Positions 13,363 to 26,296 of a DNA stretch of 64,000 nucleotides are shown here, piece by piece (positions within the stretch are counted from its first letter, which is position 1; each line of letters opens with the position of its first letter). This stretch comes from Paramacrobiotus metropolitanus (lineage: Eukaryota > Tardigrada > Eutardigrada > Parachela > Macrobiotidae), in the NCBI RefSeq assembly GCF_019649055.1, contig NW_026570267.1, forward strand, positions 992,001 through 1,056,000. Reading direction: 5' to 3'. A model generated the notes under the pieces. It saw only the letters and a program-made list of their open reading frames with translations. It was not told the origin of the DNA and ran no database searches. The position numbers were made by a program, and so were the translations under genes.

Positions 13363-15102
13363 CTTCGAATAAATATAAATAAATATATAACCCCCAAGCA
13401 AACTACAGATCTAGAACACTTGTTCAGTCCAAAAAATTCGAAATAAAGTTAAGGAAATTCGATTAGGTCTGAATCTGAATTAATTACCACAGGTCTGAAT
13501 TCCGATTAGGCTGACCATTCAGTCTTGTCATGTTTTGTAAGATCTTCGCTGCGTAGGTGTCAATGTAGACCGCTGCAGTGGTCGGGGTAGACAGATGGCG
13601 CTCGAAGACGACTATGCGAAGGTCGTACGTACCACTGACTGCACAGGTCGTACTTGCCCCGGCTCCTGTTCCTACATAATATGAAGGCGATCCAAGGATA
13701 ATAATTATTTTTTCGTTCATTCAAAAATAAAAAATACGTACTCATGATTGTATTTTACGTGTGAATCATCGCGTTGTTATTGGTGAGCAATGCGTGTACA
13801 GCCTTTCGCTAGGTACATTAATATCTTTTGGGCTGTACATGTACGGACATTATGTTACCCACAGTCAGAATTCTGCATTACCTTCCCCTCACTGTCTGTA
13901 CTACTATCTGTACTTCTATACTTCAAAGAAACTGTAATGCAGACTAATTATACAGCATTATTAATGTGGATTATGGAAGTGTATGAACAAGTGTCAGTGT
14001 CATGTGTCGATATAAAAAATTATAATTAACGAAATGGAGCGTTCTTTGCAGTGCCATTTGTTGCAGAGTGCAGAAATGGCCGGGAATGGCAAGAATGCAG
14101 CAACAACATTCTACGCATGAGGAAAACTCCGGAACGTGTGTGTGCCGGCTAGAACTTCCGTCTGAAAACCAAACTCACAAGTCAGGCTATGATGGCCATC
14201 AAATGCACGAAAAAAACCCGGCACAAACATCAACCAGAAGAGTAAAATCTGGTGTTCTTTTCGAAATCTTTCGTTCACCCAGTTGTGCCGAATTGAATAT
14301 GGAGGGTGCATGTCCCGAAAAGATGGTAATAACTAACAAGTACACCATCACAATTCTGGACTGTCTGCACAAGTGTGTCGAAGACAAACATTAGTACCGC
14401 AATTGACTAGACGTTTTCACTTCCACACTGTTAATAGGTTTGTCTGAAGTTGGTAAAGGTCATTTCTGGTGTGAGCATAAACTGGTAACGAAATTCAACA
14501 ATAATAAGTGGTAACAAAAAATTCGCATGGTCCTATCACCTAATAAGATCACAACAGTCGCATATTCTTTAATTCAGAAATTAGACATCTTTAAACGTTT
14601 AAAATATAAACAAAATTACAGCTTGCACCAAATTTCATGAAAGATACCACAACCACCATAAGGCCCAACATTCCCAACGCTGTGTGCTAAAAGATACAAA
14701 ATTATTATAACAAAGCCCTTATTAAGTATTGCACATCGGCTGCATCAGCACGATTGTACGCTATCAAAACCACCCCAAAAGATAGCTTTACAAAATGAAG
14801 TTTTAAAAATCCCGCCACCATAGTCTGCATAAAAAACCGGGACATTGTATAGACAATCCATCAACAAAAAAAGCCACAGGCAAAAAAACGTAGGAATTAT
14901 TGACACCGTGCTGAACTCGCTGTAATGCATAACAATATATCCGCATTCCCGTAAAGGCTTAAACAATCCATATAATGCACAGAAGGCCAATTGTTTTCTG
15001 CAGTTCTCCTATTCAAAGGCGCACGAGGTTGAACACAGTGACGGTCATAAACGTCTGATGTCGTAACCGGAAACGGCCGAATGTCCAGCTGACTCGAGTA
15101 GA
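13363..15102. other. Spacer between MYCBP-like and CNOT6-like genes
   Basis: Both flanking genes are on the minus strand. A Cys/His-containing plus-strand frame at 14068-14394 opens with GTG and resembles nothing I know, so I do not call it a gene. It could be an unrecognised exon. Confidence 0.35.
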
Positions 15103-17118
15103 TTACATGCGTAATTCCACTTCGCACACGAGGGGCAAATGATCGGATGGCACTTGATGACACGGAAATCCGACCGGCTTGTTCTCATCTATCCACGTGT
15201 TCTCAATGGCGCCCAGTACGCTGAGCGTATGGAAGTCCTTACTGACGAACACATAGTCAATGACTCCATTAAATTCCGGCCTGTAGTTCAAAAAATGTAA
15301 AGGTCAATAACATTGGCCGTAAAAGAAACACAACGACATTTGAGAGGAAATCTGCTGACGCACGTGAAATTCGTGAAGGGCATTTCTTGGTTGTAAACGG
15401 ATGTAAAGGCGAATGGATGGGTGAAATGTCCTTCAGGAGTCAAGCGTCCTTGGCTGCTCAGTTTCTGCAATCATTTTCATAAATAAATATTGCTGCGAAT
15501 TCTGTTTACAATTACGTTTCCTTTGGGGATGCCGATTATCACTATCACAATAAGTGCTTACAGTTTATAATTAAAAACAATATGAAATGCTCATTCCGAT
15601 ATCCTTAATTATTCACTAAATTATTCAACTCGCTGCAAATATTTATTTACCTGTAAACAAGCGCGATACGGCAGATCTTTGAAGTCCTGATGGTCTACAG
15701 AAATTCGACCATTCTCCAAAAATTCAATTACTCCTGCAAATTGAAATTATTTTTATGACTATCAAAGAAGCGAAAAGACAAAACTTCACAATCACAAAAT
15801 TCCCAATTTTCGGTATGTTTGTTGGCGGAATGCTTTGTTTTTACCTGAGTCAGGCAAAGAATTAAGATCTCCGCAAAAAGATCATTGGAATATTTTCCAC
15901 ATTAAAATCGCTTTTCATTTGACGCAACAACTTCTCCACTTCACACATGAGCAGCATAGTTTGTATCAGTTTGACGTCACAGCACTCCGGGTCCCAGTGA
16001 ATATGGGCGTTGACCACGAGAATATAGCTGGGAACTGCTGCTTCGGTGACGCGTAACAGGGCACAAAGGGCAATGTTATCCTTCGTCATAACACGGTTGA
16101 TCATATCATCTGATCCGTCGGCGTTCTTGGATAACTGAACATTTTTGATGGCCAGCTGATTGAATTCGACCAGGTGCTGCAAAACAGCAAAAACACCCAT
16201 TTTATTGCAGACTATTTCTTATGTCGTCGCGTGAAAGTGTGTCGGCAACGGTAACCCATCAAAGAGCGAACGAACTTTCGACACGATAAAAGTTTATGAA
16301 CGAAAATCAAATAAATGCAATTGTCCGGCTACAGTATTATGTCTATGCGCCTGTACCTGATGAACCAGTTCAAAGCGATCATTGCGAAAAATAACAGCAC
16401 ATCCATCAACACTCTGACGATTCTTTGTGTCCATGGTGTTGGCACGCGATTTAGGTGAAAAAATGCCATTGTAGCCTTGCATCCGTAGAGTGTCGAGAAA
16501 ATATTGATAGAATTCTCCCATAGCCACTTCCTATCAATACAAACAACTTCAAACGTCTACCACAACATATTATGTTCAATGCGAGCGAAAAGCGGTATTT
16601 ACATGGACATCTTCATATATAAGTAACTGTTGGAGGCAAATAAATAAATTTCACCATTCCCTTTCTTACTACTTTGCAAATTAAATCAGAAAATTAAAAC
16701 TGCAGTTTTTTTTCAAAATACGACAGTGCGAGTATTACTTTTAACACACATATACAAGTGTTCCGTACGTTAACAATTTTGTCGCAAAGTAAGCATTAAT
16801 ATATATCTGACAAGGTTTGTACAGCTACTAATTCAGCATTCATTTGTAGTGCGCATGAGGATACGAGTATTAGGTTATGTTGTGGTACGCTGACCAACCG
16901 GGCCAGTACAACGCGGTGAATTGTACCTGAAGGCAAGCGACATCAGGTGCGTGCAGTTCAATGTCCTCTCGAATTTTTTCTTTCCGGTAACTCCATGCCA
17001 GGGCCCAGGCCGGGCAATATGAGTACATTTTTTTGGATGCGTACTGATCCGCCAGAATGTTGTAGCTCATGACCCGCAAGGTCACACCTGGATGTGAGAA
17101 AATCCCCTTGGTCAACAT
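15103..17118 (-). CDS. CNOT6: CCR4/CNOT6-like deadenylase catalytic domain, six exons, frameshifted
   Basis: Catalytic (endonuclease/exonuclease/phosphatase fold) domain of the CCR4-NOT deadenylase that shortens mRNA poly(A) tails. Minus-strand exons in order: 16927-17118, 16357-16530, 15845-16176, 15651-15733, 15364-15464, 15103-15280. Signature residues visible: MSYNILAD.YA, YCPAWAL.W.YRK, LQE (catalytic Glu), GIFSPKSRA, VDGCA..F, NRVMTKDNIA, NAHIHWDPE..DVKLIQT, GDLNSLPDS (catalytic Asp, reached only after a frame change), GVIDYVF.SK and PSDHLPLV (catalytic His). An extra base in the A5 run at 15875-15879 shifts frame just before GDLNS and makes an early stop. All other exon joins keep frame. 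The first exon begins at an ATG (17116-17118) or continues upstream; the LRR domain that normally precedes this domain is not found in the window. It is either a recent pseudogene, a sequencing error, or a short paralogue. Confidence 0.88.
15875..15879 (-). other. One-nucleotide frameshift in the CNOT6-like gene
   Basis: The plus strand has five A here. Reading the minus strand through it gives IPMIFLRRS and a stop. One base fewer would continue into the family-conserved GDLNSLPDS. A length-5 homopolymer is a common place for both real and sequencing indels. Confidence 0.85.
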
Positions 17119-20100
17119 TTTGCTTTCACTTCCTGCGGCTAATTATTTGTGTATGATTAATTACACAGAGGCTCTTATTCACTTTCGTTTGTTTAGTAAA
17201 CTTGCTCGACGTTACTGCAGAATGGCGGTACCGCAACAACAAACGATGTCGTACGTTGCAATATTATGTTTTCTGTGCCAAGTTATTAATACTACCATCA
17301 CGAGGTAGCGCTAAGCTCATCGACCTCATTATCGCCATTAAACTAAATAACTTAAACGTGAGCAACCGCTGTCGGAACTGAAAATATGCACCATATGGAT
17401 ACGAGTGTTACTGCTAGCACATGATATGTGCTTGCTATAAATAATCCCAGAATATGAAGCGTCCTTGAAATATAAAAATAACTCTTACCAAGACTTATTT
17501 CCGGCACAATATTCTCTTGTGATTTGTATATCCATTCCCGTCGCGGACTATTCGTTTGAATATCTGAAAAATTACAGAATACTAATAAATACTTTGCCAT
17601 GTCAGTGCTGTTGTAGTATTACAGTTATCCTACAAAGTAAGCTACGGACTACGATCGTCATGCTTGTTTGAATCCCGAACCTTGTGCGTTTTTCAGAAAT
17701 ATTTTACTTATGTTATTCTGTCATACAAATTAGTAATGCAGTTAACTCCTACCCTAGTTTTCGTGGCAGCTTTATAACTTACTTGTTAAGTGAAAATACC
17801 TTGCGGTACTATAGTTTCGTTCTAGTTTTTTTATCCGCTGCGCATCTCATACGATGGGTATTACGAAGTACAACACATTAGCACTAGTCAGTTACCAGTT
17901 GCATTTAATAGTTGTTACAGCAGCAAGTGACCTCTAGCGACCACTAATCGTAAAGTGTATCTTTGTCGGCGCGCTGCCGCTCATCGTGTAAAAATATTAT
18001 TAGCTTGAATTCGGACACGCGCGTTTCTAAATTTAGTCTCACAGGAAAAGACAACAGTAAAAAACTCCGTTCATGTGATGTACATAATCGATACAAGCAT
18101 GTTGAGCGTACCAGCACTTTGTGCTTTCAAGGCCACAGCGTCACCGATTTTCTATTTGTGCCAAGACCACGACATACATACTTACAAAGTGAAATAATAC
18201 AAACACTTCAGAAAATGTAAAATCGCATTAGTTCTACGAAAGCAATTGCTTTAAAAATCTACGGACAAGTGTGATTGCAACAAAGTAAAGTAACTGTTTC
18301 AGGAATCACAGTTTTGATTCTGTCATCTGTCATCGTTTGCACGCCGGTAGTCGTCTACATTTTATGCACAGCCAAATCCATTATTTGCACAAAATCAAGG
18401 AATTACAATATGTCAACAACGATACTCGAGAGGTTATTAATCTAGTTGAAGGACCCGGAAGCAAGTTCAGTATTCTACTGTGCTATTTACCAGCACATGT
18501 ACGTAAAATTTCTATCAGGATTCAGCTAATTCAGATCACCTGCGCATTTACGCCCGTGCGTGTTGCGATAAATAGCTTTTCTCGCAGCTTCTTAGTCGCC
18601 TGACCTAATGTTCTGGAAGCGATATTATTGTTGACAAACAAATATTCACGCTTGGGGCGGTGTTACTAATGCGAAATATCTCGTCCGATCTCCTACTAAC
18701 GACATGGGATTTACGATCGCGGACTGACTCACTAAAAAGCCGGCACCGTCTGCCGGAACCGTTTTCAGATTGATTCAGCATATCCCCTAAAACTGTTTCA
18801 AGAATCAGACCAATTTCGTTACAGTTCAATAACACAACAATTCTATAGCGCACATTGCCGGTCGTTACACTTTAAAGACAAGATGTCCGAAAACCGAAAC
18901 TACAGTTAACCGCTTTCGACCATTGGTCGCTGCGCTTCGGTAACTGATCACACCGCATGCATTTGTTTATTTTGTAATTATAAATACACTGCGCTATCAC
19001 AATCACTGATTTCGCGCATACTGCAACCAAAACAACTTAACTGGCCTGGAAATGATACTTGTGCCCTTGGAACTTTGAATAAAACAGTTTTCGCCAAAAC
19101 AAAAAAATAATACTGTAACGAACTCATTATTAAATCGTCGTGTACACGCAAATTACTCCACAAACATATTAATTTCAACGGCACAGGTTTAACCACCGTT
19201 ACAGCTGTCAATTACAGTTGCATTTAAATGAGTTTCCCAAACCAAAATATTAGTACCAACAAAGAAATTAACTTTACTTGTGCGACGCACAAATACGGAA
19301 GCATTTTGTAATATAATTCAGACTTGCACCTCGGTGAACGATAAATTATACTTATAATGTTAATGACTCCCGTTCAACGTTCAGTTTGTACTCGTAGTCA
19401 AGAAAATTAACGCGCCAGCTTGACAACGGAGTGAATGGACTTGTTGAACCCAAACATTTGTCGTACAACGTTACCAACAAAGCCTACAAGCTAAAATCAC
19501 CGGTCACCTCAGATAATCACTCCGAACGAACTCATGAAAACGTGCTGATAGTTCACAAAGTTGTTATGTATGCGCCGATCGAAACATCTTACGATTACAA
19601 GCTACCATAGAAATGACTTGTGTGCCAGAAATACCGACCGGCACTTTTCGCGATCACCATGGGATAAGGAAAACCCGCATTCGAAATAACAACAACCAAA
19701 AAATTATTTTTCGATGTACTTATTCCGTTATTCGTTGAAAACATTATCCAACCGTAAGTTTAGCTTCCGGTTGGAAAACACTAAATTTAACACGATAAAA
19801 TTCTTTTAAGCGTGAATCATTTCGATACAGATACTCATAAAACCATGCGTACGAGCACTATAGTACAAAACAACCGCTGAAGAATCATCAGTTCTAGTGA
19901 AACACCTTATTTCCGCTAAGGCTTACGCAAGTGCACATGTGTCAGCTATCTTTGTATTTGACCTGTTTAGAATTTGTTGTCCGAAGCAAAGGCCGCCAAG
20001 CTCAAAGGAAACGAGGTTACAAGTGAGAAATGGCACTTGGATACACTACATGCCTATTTGTTGCCCAATTATTTACTTACTTTGATTTGATAAAATAAAT

Positions 20101-20328
20101 ATCTACAATAATGTCAAACCGCTTAATTATTAACAGATCTGACGGAAAACTGTTCCCACGAGTCAAAAAGCCGGCTTTCACTGGAATCAGGAATGTAACC
20201 CGCAAAATTCGAGTTTGTTTCGTAATAATTAAGCAATGTTTTGACATGCCGAATTATGACTGCGGCGCATGCAGAAAACTAAATGTGCGATAATTCGCTA
20301 TATACATTAACAATAAGCAGTTACTTAC
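17119..20328. other. Long stretch without a recognised gene
   Basis: Only short open frames without family signatures on either strand. It may hold the CNOT6-like promoter, and possibly unrecognised 3' exons of the 20.3-20.9 kb gene, whose exon ends in a good donor pointing this way. No repeat or RNA gene recognised. Confidence 0.35.
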
Positions 20329-20905
20329 TGGTGTCTTGCACAGCATTAGCAGAATCCCAGTAGGAGAAATGTACAGGTGAAGATGATCCACTGCTCGCCG
20401 TATCCGACGAGGAGGAGCAGCTGGAAAATGAGTCACGATGATGTGGCGGGTGTACTGGACCGGCGGGTTGATGCTGAGTAATTCCATGAAAATATTCACC
20501 GGGATAGTTCAGCACGGCCGGATATGACGCATACGCCGGTACAGCATAATAAAATCCATGCGGAATCCGTGCGCCGCCGCCGCTGGACTTCGGAATCAGC
20601 ATAAGTGGTTCACCCACATATTCCAAACACCGATAATAGTCATCCCAGAGATTGGGATGTGCGTGTTTGTGTGAATGGGATCCCGACTTATGACCGGAAC
20701 CACCGGTTGGTGGACGGCGTTTCTTCTTATGCACGGAATAGGATATCAAGGGGACACCATTGTAGCGCATATGATGGGGAGAGACGCCGCCCGATGGCTG
20801 GAAGCGTGACATACCCGGCTGCACTGGTCGACGGTCAGTCGGTATCTGTGTACTGTGCGCTGCAGGAGATGTGTGTTTTTTTCCGACTTCTGGCAGCATC
20901 ATGCA
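20329..20905 (-). CDS. Coding exon of unrecognised His/Pro/Ser/Tyr-rich protein
   Basis: An internal exon candidate of 577 nt, flanked by a pyrimidine-rich acceptor (TTTATTCAG, just above 20905) and a strong donor (CACCA followed by GTAAGTAAC, at 20328-20327). It encodes about 190 residues: a basic KKKRRPP stretch and a GHKSGSHSHKHAH His-rich patch, then WDDYYRCLEYVGEPLMLIPK (the most protein-like segment). A Tyr/Pro/Ala-rich region, a His/Pro-rich region and a poly-Ser tract follow. I do not recognise a family and could not place the other exons. The composition suggests a largely disordered nuclear or regulatory protein, but that is inference. Confidence 0.5.
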
Positions 20906-23227
20906 CTGAATAAAGATACAAGAAACCGTGCGACAGTTCAATCGTCATGAAACGGCGTCAGACGCTGATCACAACAGCATAGAAGCTTTACAGTTGGTTA
21001 TCCATAAAATCGCGCTTGTACAGCGGCATAGAAAATAATGCATCAGGCTGATCAGGGTATTGTTGACACCATCCGAGTTCACTCACACACATCCATTGAT
21101 AAACCTGAATTGGACGTAGTAAACGAGCTGGCAAAGTGCAAATTCTGAACGTTCAACCGTAGCCGTCACGATAAATATAGCCGATAGCAGTGAGTGCATA
21201 TGATCATACCGTGCCGCGTTTAAGTAATATCGCACGTACACGATTATAACGCAAAGAACGCCGGCAAAATAATTATAATTTCCAAACAGTTTTCAAGGAT
21301 GGCAAAAAATTGTAATGTCGACCGAAGGAAGTGATCCTGAAACACAGTTTCGCAGACAAATGCAGAAATAGCGGATTGCGGAACGTTAAGGAAGCGTCTA
21401 TCAATACGTTTTTGGCTTACGCAAACTGAAGTGTATGTATGGCTGGTAGCCAACGTTTTACAGCATTCAGAGTGTTTCCGGACGTATTGTACAGTACGCG
21501 CCAAGTAGTACGTTCGACGGCGCGATATCGTGATTACGCGCAAGAATTAGTAGAAAATTTTGGCGAATTAGATTGCCCGTGCCGGTAGACGAACGATCAG
21601 TGGCGCACCAACAAAAACCCAACCCAGGTGCGTCATAGGAGGCTCGTTAAATTATTAGTCATTTCCCAACAAACTGAAATTTTAGTCATACGGTAGGTCA
21701 GGTGGGATCATCATAATCATTTTTGACAGAACGTATACGTACGGGCCTGGCTCAGCTAATCATTCGTGTACTGTATCGAGTTCAATGTACGCAATAACTG
21801 TTGATGAATGATAAGTCAAATGATTTTCTTTTGCAAATCTGGTGAAATTGTTGGTACTTTTACACCGTAGGCCGCACAAATAGGACAACCTACTATTTAC
21901 TGTGAACAACATTTAATACGTGTAATCTACAGAGACATTTACTCTAATACGTATGCAATATTTAATACCGCCATGTGCCAAATCAAATCTGTTGCAGACG
22001 AGGACAAGAACACAGCAATTCTGCACTAATTCTAATATCATACGTAGTTTGTTTTCAGATTGCAAATTGCTACCAGAATTATACAAAATAAATAAATAAG
22101 TAATAATAACGGTTTTATGCTTCGCTCATTTTAAAAAAATTTGCGGAACAGCTTATTTTCCTGATTGACCAGAAATACAGACTTAAGGAACTGTAAGTGT
22201 AGGTGCTGCAATCAATAAAGCGATAATTAATGATTTCCTAAAAGAGGCTAATATTATAAACTGTGATCGTGTTAACTGGTGCTGCAGTTAAAAACTGCGA
22301 ATGCTTTCACGGGGCGTGCATTACTGTATTACGCAGGCATCGTACCTACATAAATATATATACATAATTCATAAATTATAACGCTGTAGCTTTCCGTAGG
22401 TAGTAAAATAATACAACTGTAGTTCTGCAGTGGTTTTACACATGTGTATGAGCGTGTAGCATAATTACAGTATATGCAAGTTCATATCATCAACGCGCAG
22501 TTACAAAGCGCCGGAAGAATGGCCATTGGCCAGTTGTGAATAATCGATTTTAATAATGGATAACTGCATAAATGTAATTATTTCTGTAATTATTTCCGGC
22601 GTGAATGGTTTGTCAATTATGACCGAAAAAGCGCTAGCTTCCCTATATATGCAAATTTATGTTCACAGAAGAAATTAATCATAACATAACGCTATCGCGA
22701 TACACAAACGTGAAAGGGAAAAAGTACATAAGTTTATAACTCAAAGTCGTAGTTGTAGCAAACCTACAAATACAAGAATCCGGAGTTTTAATTTATAAAG
22801 TCGATTCAGACTGCATGATCTGTAATACCTGGGACTCTCAGATATTTATAAGCGAGGCCCATCCGTACCTATTTAAAATCTAATTTATCAAAGAAAGAAA
22901 TCTTTATGCTAATTGGATGTAACTATATCGAGAATTTTACCAACTACATTAGATAAGTCATGTAACTACATCCAGAATACTACTCTAGCATATGCTACGC
23001 GCGCTATAATAGTCTTACTTGTATAAGAATTACTCGCATAAGAATAATAGTCTTACTTTCATTACTCGTATAAGAATTGCTAAATTTTTCAGAGCACATG
23101 ACAACGTTTTGTTAGCCAGAAATTACTATGAATACTCGAATATGCACAAAAACCACAGCAGGTTGTTCAGTAAATCGAGGGGACAACTTAAGTTGTGACC
23201 GTTGACCAGTTCAGCTATAATGCTATA

Positions 23228-23290
23228 GGAACTGGACCACTTTATTCAAAATTATCCTAAAATTTGGGTTTGCGCCATAATCTCTCGAAA
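23228..23290 (+). repeat. Direct repeat, copy 1
   Basis: About 63 bp, beginning GGAACTGGA and ending TCTCTCGAAA, repeated at 23699-23762 with a few differences and one extra base. I saw no coding potential and no terminal inverted repeats. Confidence 0.8.
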
Positions 23291-23698
23291 TTGCGCTCTT
23301 TAATCAAAGGTCAGTGAATCATAGATGGTTATTCAGCCAAGTGTGGACACTTTTTGGAAAATTTCTGCCTAGCCGTCGCAAGCAACTTTACTTTTTAACA
23401 GTTTTTGCAGACAGCCACAACATTCAATCATACAGTTCATACTTACTTTGAATTCGACGGAGTCAAGATTTCATCATCCTGAAGACAGGAAAAATTTAAG
23501 TTTATGCCACACTTGTTGGCAAAAAATGACCAGTTCAGCTACAGGAAAATTTGATGTTTATTTCATACAATGGGGTACATTACGGGTCAAAAACAATTAT
23601 TATAACCATAAAAGTTTTAACGCTGCCGCTCCTTCCATTGTTCCGAGTACGGAAGCGGCGTTGCCTCGTTGGATTCTGACAATGAGGGAAATGCTTTA

Positions 23699-23762
23699 GG
23701 AACTGGATCCCCTTTATTCAAAATTATCCTAAAATTTGGGTTTTCGCCATAATCTCTCGAAA
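23699..23762 (+). repeat. Direct repeat, copy 2
   Basis: Second copy of the 23228-23290 sequence, about 470 bp downstream in the same orientation. Confidence 0.8.
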
Positions 23763-25082
23763 ACATGTCAGTGGTTTCGGACAATCATTTTTCAGAAGGA
23801 ATTACTGGGTTTTTCGATTGGGAAGCAGCTTCTTTGTTTGTTACAATTAGCAGTGCTCCCGGACCGGGAGCACCTTCCCCGTTCTGGACGACTTCTTCTT
23901 CCCTGCCTGGCTTGAGCCCTGGAGCATCTCGTGCAATGAACATTGAGAATGGTGAAGGAAGATTTGCATTACAACTTTAGTTTGTGGAGGAACAAAAAGG
24001 ATAGCTATAGTTCCGTCACTAGTCGGCCACTGTTTGCTAGCATCCCGTGTAAAAGTTTCTGCCAAAACGGGCGGCACAGAACTCGAGTTACTGAGCTCGA
24101 GCTGCTTCTGTGGTGAGTACCACCTAGGATTGTAGGAGCTTTTTTAAATTAGATTACTTTTGCTCATCAGTTTTTCTTAAGTATTCAGTAACAATGATTC
24201 GTAATGGCAGCATAGAAGAAAATAGATGCCTTCATTCCCAACCATGGCACTACCCGAGTAGCTAAATATTCCAAGAGAGGAAACCGCATTAATTAAAACA
24301 AGTATTACACCGGTATTCCGCCGTTATACGTAATTACGAATCTAAATAATGATTCTGTGGAGTCTGGCGCAAAAAGTGTTCAGCTTTCAGTTTGTCATAT
24401 CCACTGGCAGTGCTGACCTTTCTAGTTTTTTCAAAACCGTGGGTTCCACGTAAATACCAAAAGCCAAAGTTTAAGTATAACAATGTCATATGCTATGCGG
24501 CGGCGGCGTATGTGCATGTTTTTGTTTATAAGATATGAACCGGACGTTGCGTACTATGGAATCGGGACCCCGGAATGATACTTACTATAGTAACTAGCCA
24601 GGGGTCGATCGAATCAAGTAAACAATAGTAGCTAACAATTGTAAGGTCAATCGAATCAAGTTCATTGAAATACGGCCACGAATGACGGGTGACGTACCAG
24701 TGACCACTGAGGGTGAGTTGGCGGTGAATTTCACTGATCATGAAACTGATCATGAAATAAATTCTAACCACAAATGAGCTGAAGTACCTCACCTCGAACT
24801 CCTTTCACTGGTTAGTGTAAGTAACTTTCAGCTTATTTTTATGGCAGAATGCAGATAAATTATACTGGTTGCCCGGTTCGCACTGCAGCTAGCGGAAGCT
24901 GGTCAAGGCGTATTGTACAAGTACACACTTGTACTTATGCCAGCAAAATTAATGCTGCGGCAACACCGCGGTGAAACTTCCAAGACGTTTGAATTTTCTC
25001 TGGAAGGGTGAATGGGTGTGCTTAACAAATACTTACAAAAGAGATAGAAATTAGTATGTAGTAACTAGTTGAAGGTTCCACT

Positions 25083-25088
25083 TTTATT
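25083..25088 (-). terminator. Candidate polyadenylation signal of TANGO2
   Basis: AATAAA on the minus strand, about 94 nt past the TANGO2 stop codon and correctly oriented. Confidence 0.5.
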
Positions 25089-25181
25089 TTAAGCAGTACA
25101 AAGTATTTGTGTCTTTAATAATTTTTCTCGGTAATCACATAATTGTATCACAAACGGCTAAGGTGTAACAATAGCTATAAA

Positions 25182-26165
25182 CTATAAAGGTTCAGAAATT
25201 TTCACGTCAGCAGTCCCAGCGCTACCAAGATTGCTGGAGGAGCAATTAAGAGCAACATTCATCGACACTATGGCAGACGATTCTGTCGTACGCTCTCCAA
25301 CGTGAGAAACGTCACTAGTTTCCAACTCGCTGATAACAGGAATAATTTCTTTCTCTAACATGAAACAATTTCGCTCAAAATCCACTAACAACAGCGTCTG
25401 CGCCCGCGTGCCGTAACCTTTCTCATACGCCTGAACATTCAGGGAACTCAACGCCGCCAGGAACTCGTCCGGGAAGCCAACGGGAAAGCATGCGACTAGC
25501 GTTTCATCCGGAAAATGACGATCCGTGCAGGAAAGAAATTTCAACAGCGCATCAGTAAAACGGTCCCCGATGGGCTGGACAAGGGGCACCGTTGTGGCCG
25601 GCGTTGTGTTGACAATATTTATAAACTGACCAAGCCCGTTTTTCACCTTGAGATACGGATTATCGGGATGGGAATTCCCAAAGCCAGCAAAAACTTCGGA
25701 CTGCTGCTCGTCCCAGGCGAATTTCTTCACGTAGGATTTATTGTTGGAAAAACAGTATCCGTCGTAGTTACCGTCTGTAACCGCTTCCAGCATAATAAGG
25801 ATAAAAGGATCATAACAGTGTGCAGTCATTTTCAAGTTCTCGATGAAATCTTCAGTGCTTAATGATGATGTCAGATAACTAGGCACAAGGGTTCCCCGAC
25901 TGGTTTTCTCGGTATTCTGAACAGACAGCATATCTCTGTCGCGAAGATTTAGTAGGACGCCTATCCGTCCGTTATCAGTGTTGATCGCTAGCCACGTCCC
26001 ACCGTGCTGTCCATCTCTTCCGCCAATAATAGTTCCGTACGGTTCATCCCATCGGTGTATGCGCAGTGACGGTCTGGCGAAATATTCGTCGCGGTTCGAA
26101 GCCAAGCAAATGCGATACGGATTTTTAGCTGGATCTTTATTTATAGCGATAAAGATGACACACAT
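25182..26165 (-). CDS. TANGO2: TANGO2 (transport and Golgi organization 2), intronless
   Basis: TANGO2/NRDE family protein linked to Golgi organisation, mitochondrial lipid metabolism and haem handling. The single frame encodes 327 residues. The ATG at 26163-26165 is chosen because it gives the family N-terminus MC(V/I)IF with Cys2, the presumed N-terminal nucleophile of this Ntn-hydrolase-like fold; the frame also runs two codons further to a GTG. Motifs: NPYRI.LASNRDE(Y/F).RPS near residue 20, GG.D...GGTWL.I near residue 50, L.N.RD after that, RG.LV..YL, then GFGNS and GYGTR.QT.LLVD near the C-terminus. Human TANGO2 is 276 residues; the extra length is a Ser-rich C-terminal tail. The lack of introns contrasts with the neighbours and suggests either intron loss or a retrocopy that stayed open. 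Confidence 0.95.
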   Translation of the reverse strand: MCVIFIAINKDPAKNPYRICLASNRDEYFARPSLRIHRWDEPYGTIIGGRDGQHGGTWLAINTDNGRIGVLLNLRDRDMLSVQNTEKTSRGTLVPSYLTSSLSTEDFIENLKMTAHCYDPFILIMLEAVTDGNYDGYCFSNNKSYVKKFAWDEQQSEVFAGFGNSHPDNPYLKVKNGLGQFINIVNTTPATTVPLVQPIGDRFTDALLKFLSCTDRHFPDETLVACFPVGFPDEFLAALSSLNVQAYEKGYGTRAQTLLLVDFERNCFMLEKEIIPVISELETSDVSHVGERTTESSAIVSMNVALNCSSSNLGSAGTADVKISEPL

Positions 26166-26296
26166 TTCCACTACTGCGCTTCTGCCGCGATTTTTATAAT
26201 AGTCAAAACATTACGCTTTCAACTTCAGCGTCGAACACCTTCGAAACAAAAAATCGCCTAAATGAAAAAGGTACATGCTGTACAGATATCTATATA

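Larger units (their letters stand above)
20906..25082. other. AT-rich intergenic region
   Basis: No gene recognised. It holds a 63-bp direct repeat (annotated separately) and clusters of short TAATAGTCTTACT and ACTCGTATAAGAATT words near 22995-23080. Confidence 0.35.

Noticed and set aside
14068-14394. Plus-strand Cys/His-containing frame as a gene
   Set aside because: Opens with GTG, has no splice context I trust and no family signature.
23448-23980. Plus-strand frames as coding exons
   Set aside because: No convincing start, splice sites or conserved motif; part overlaps a direct repeat.
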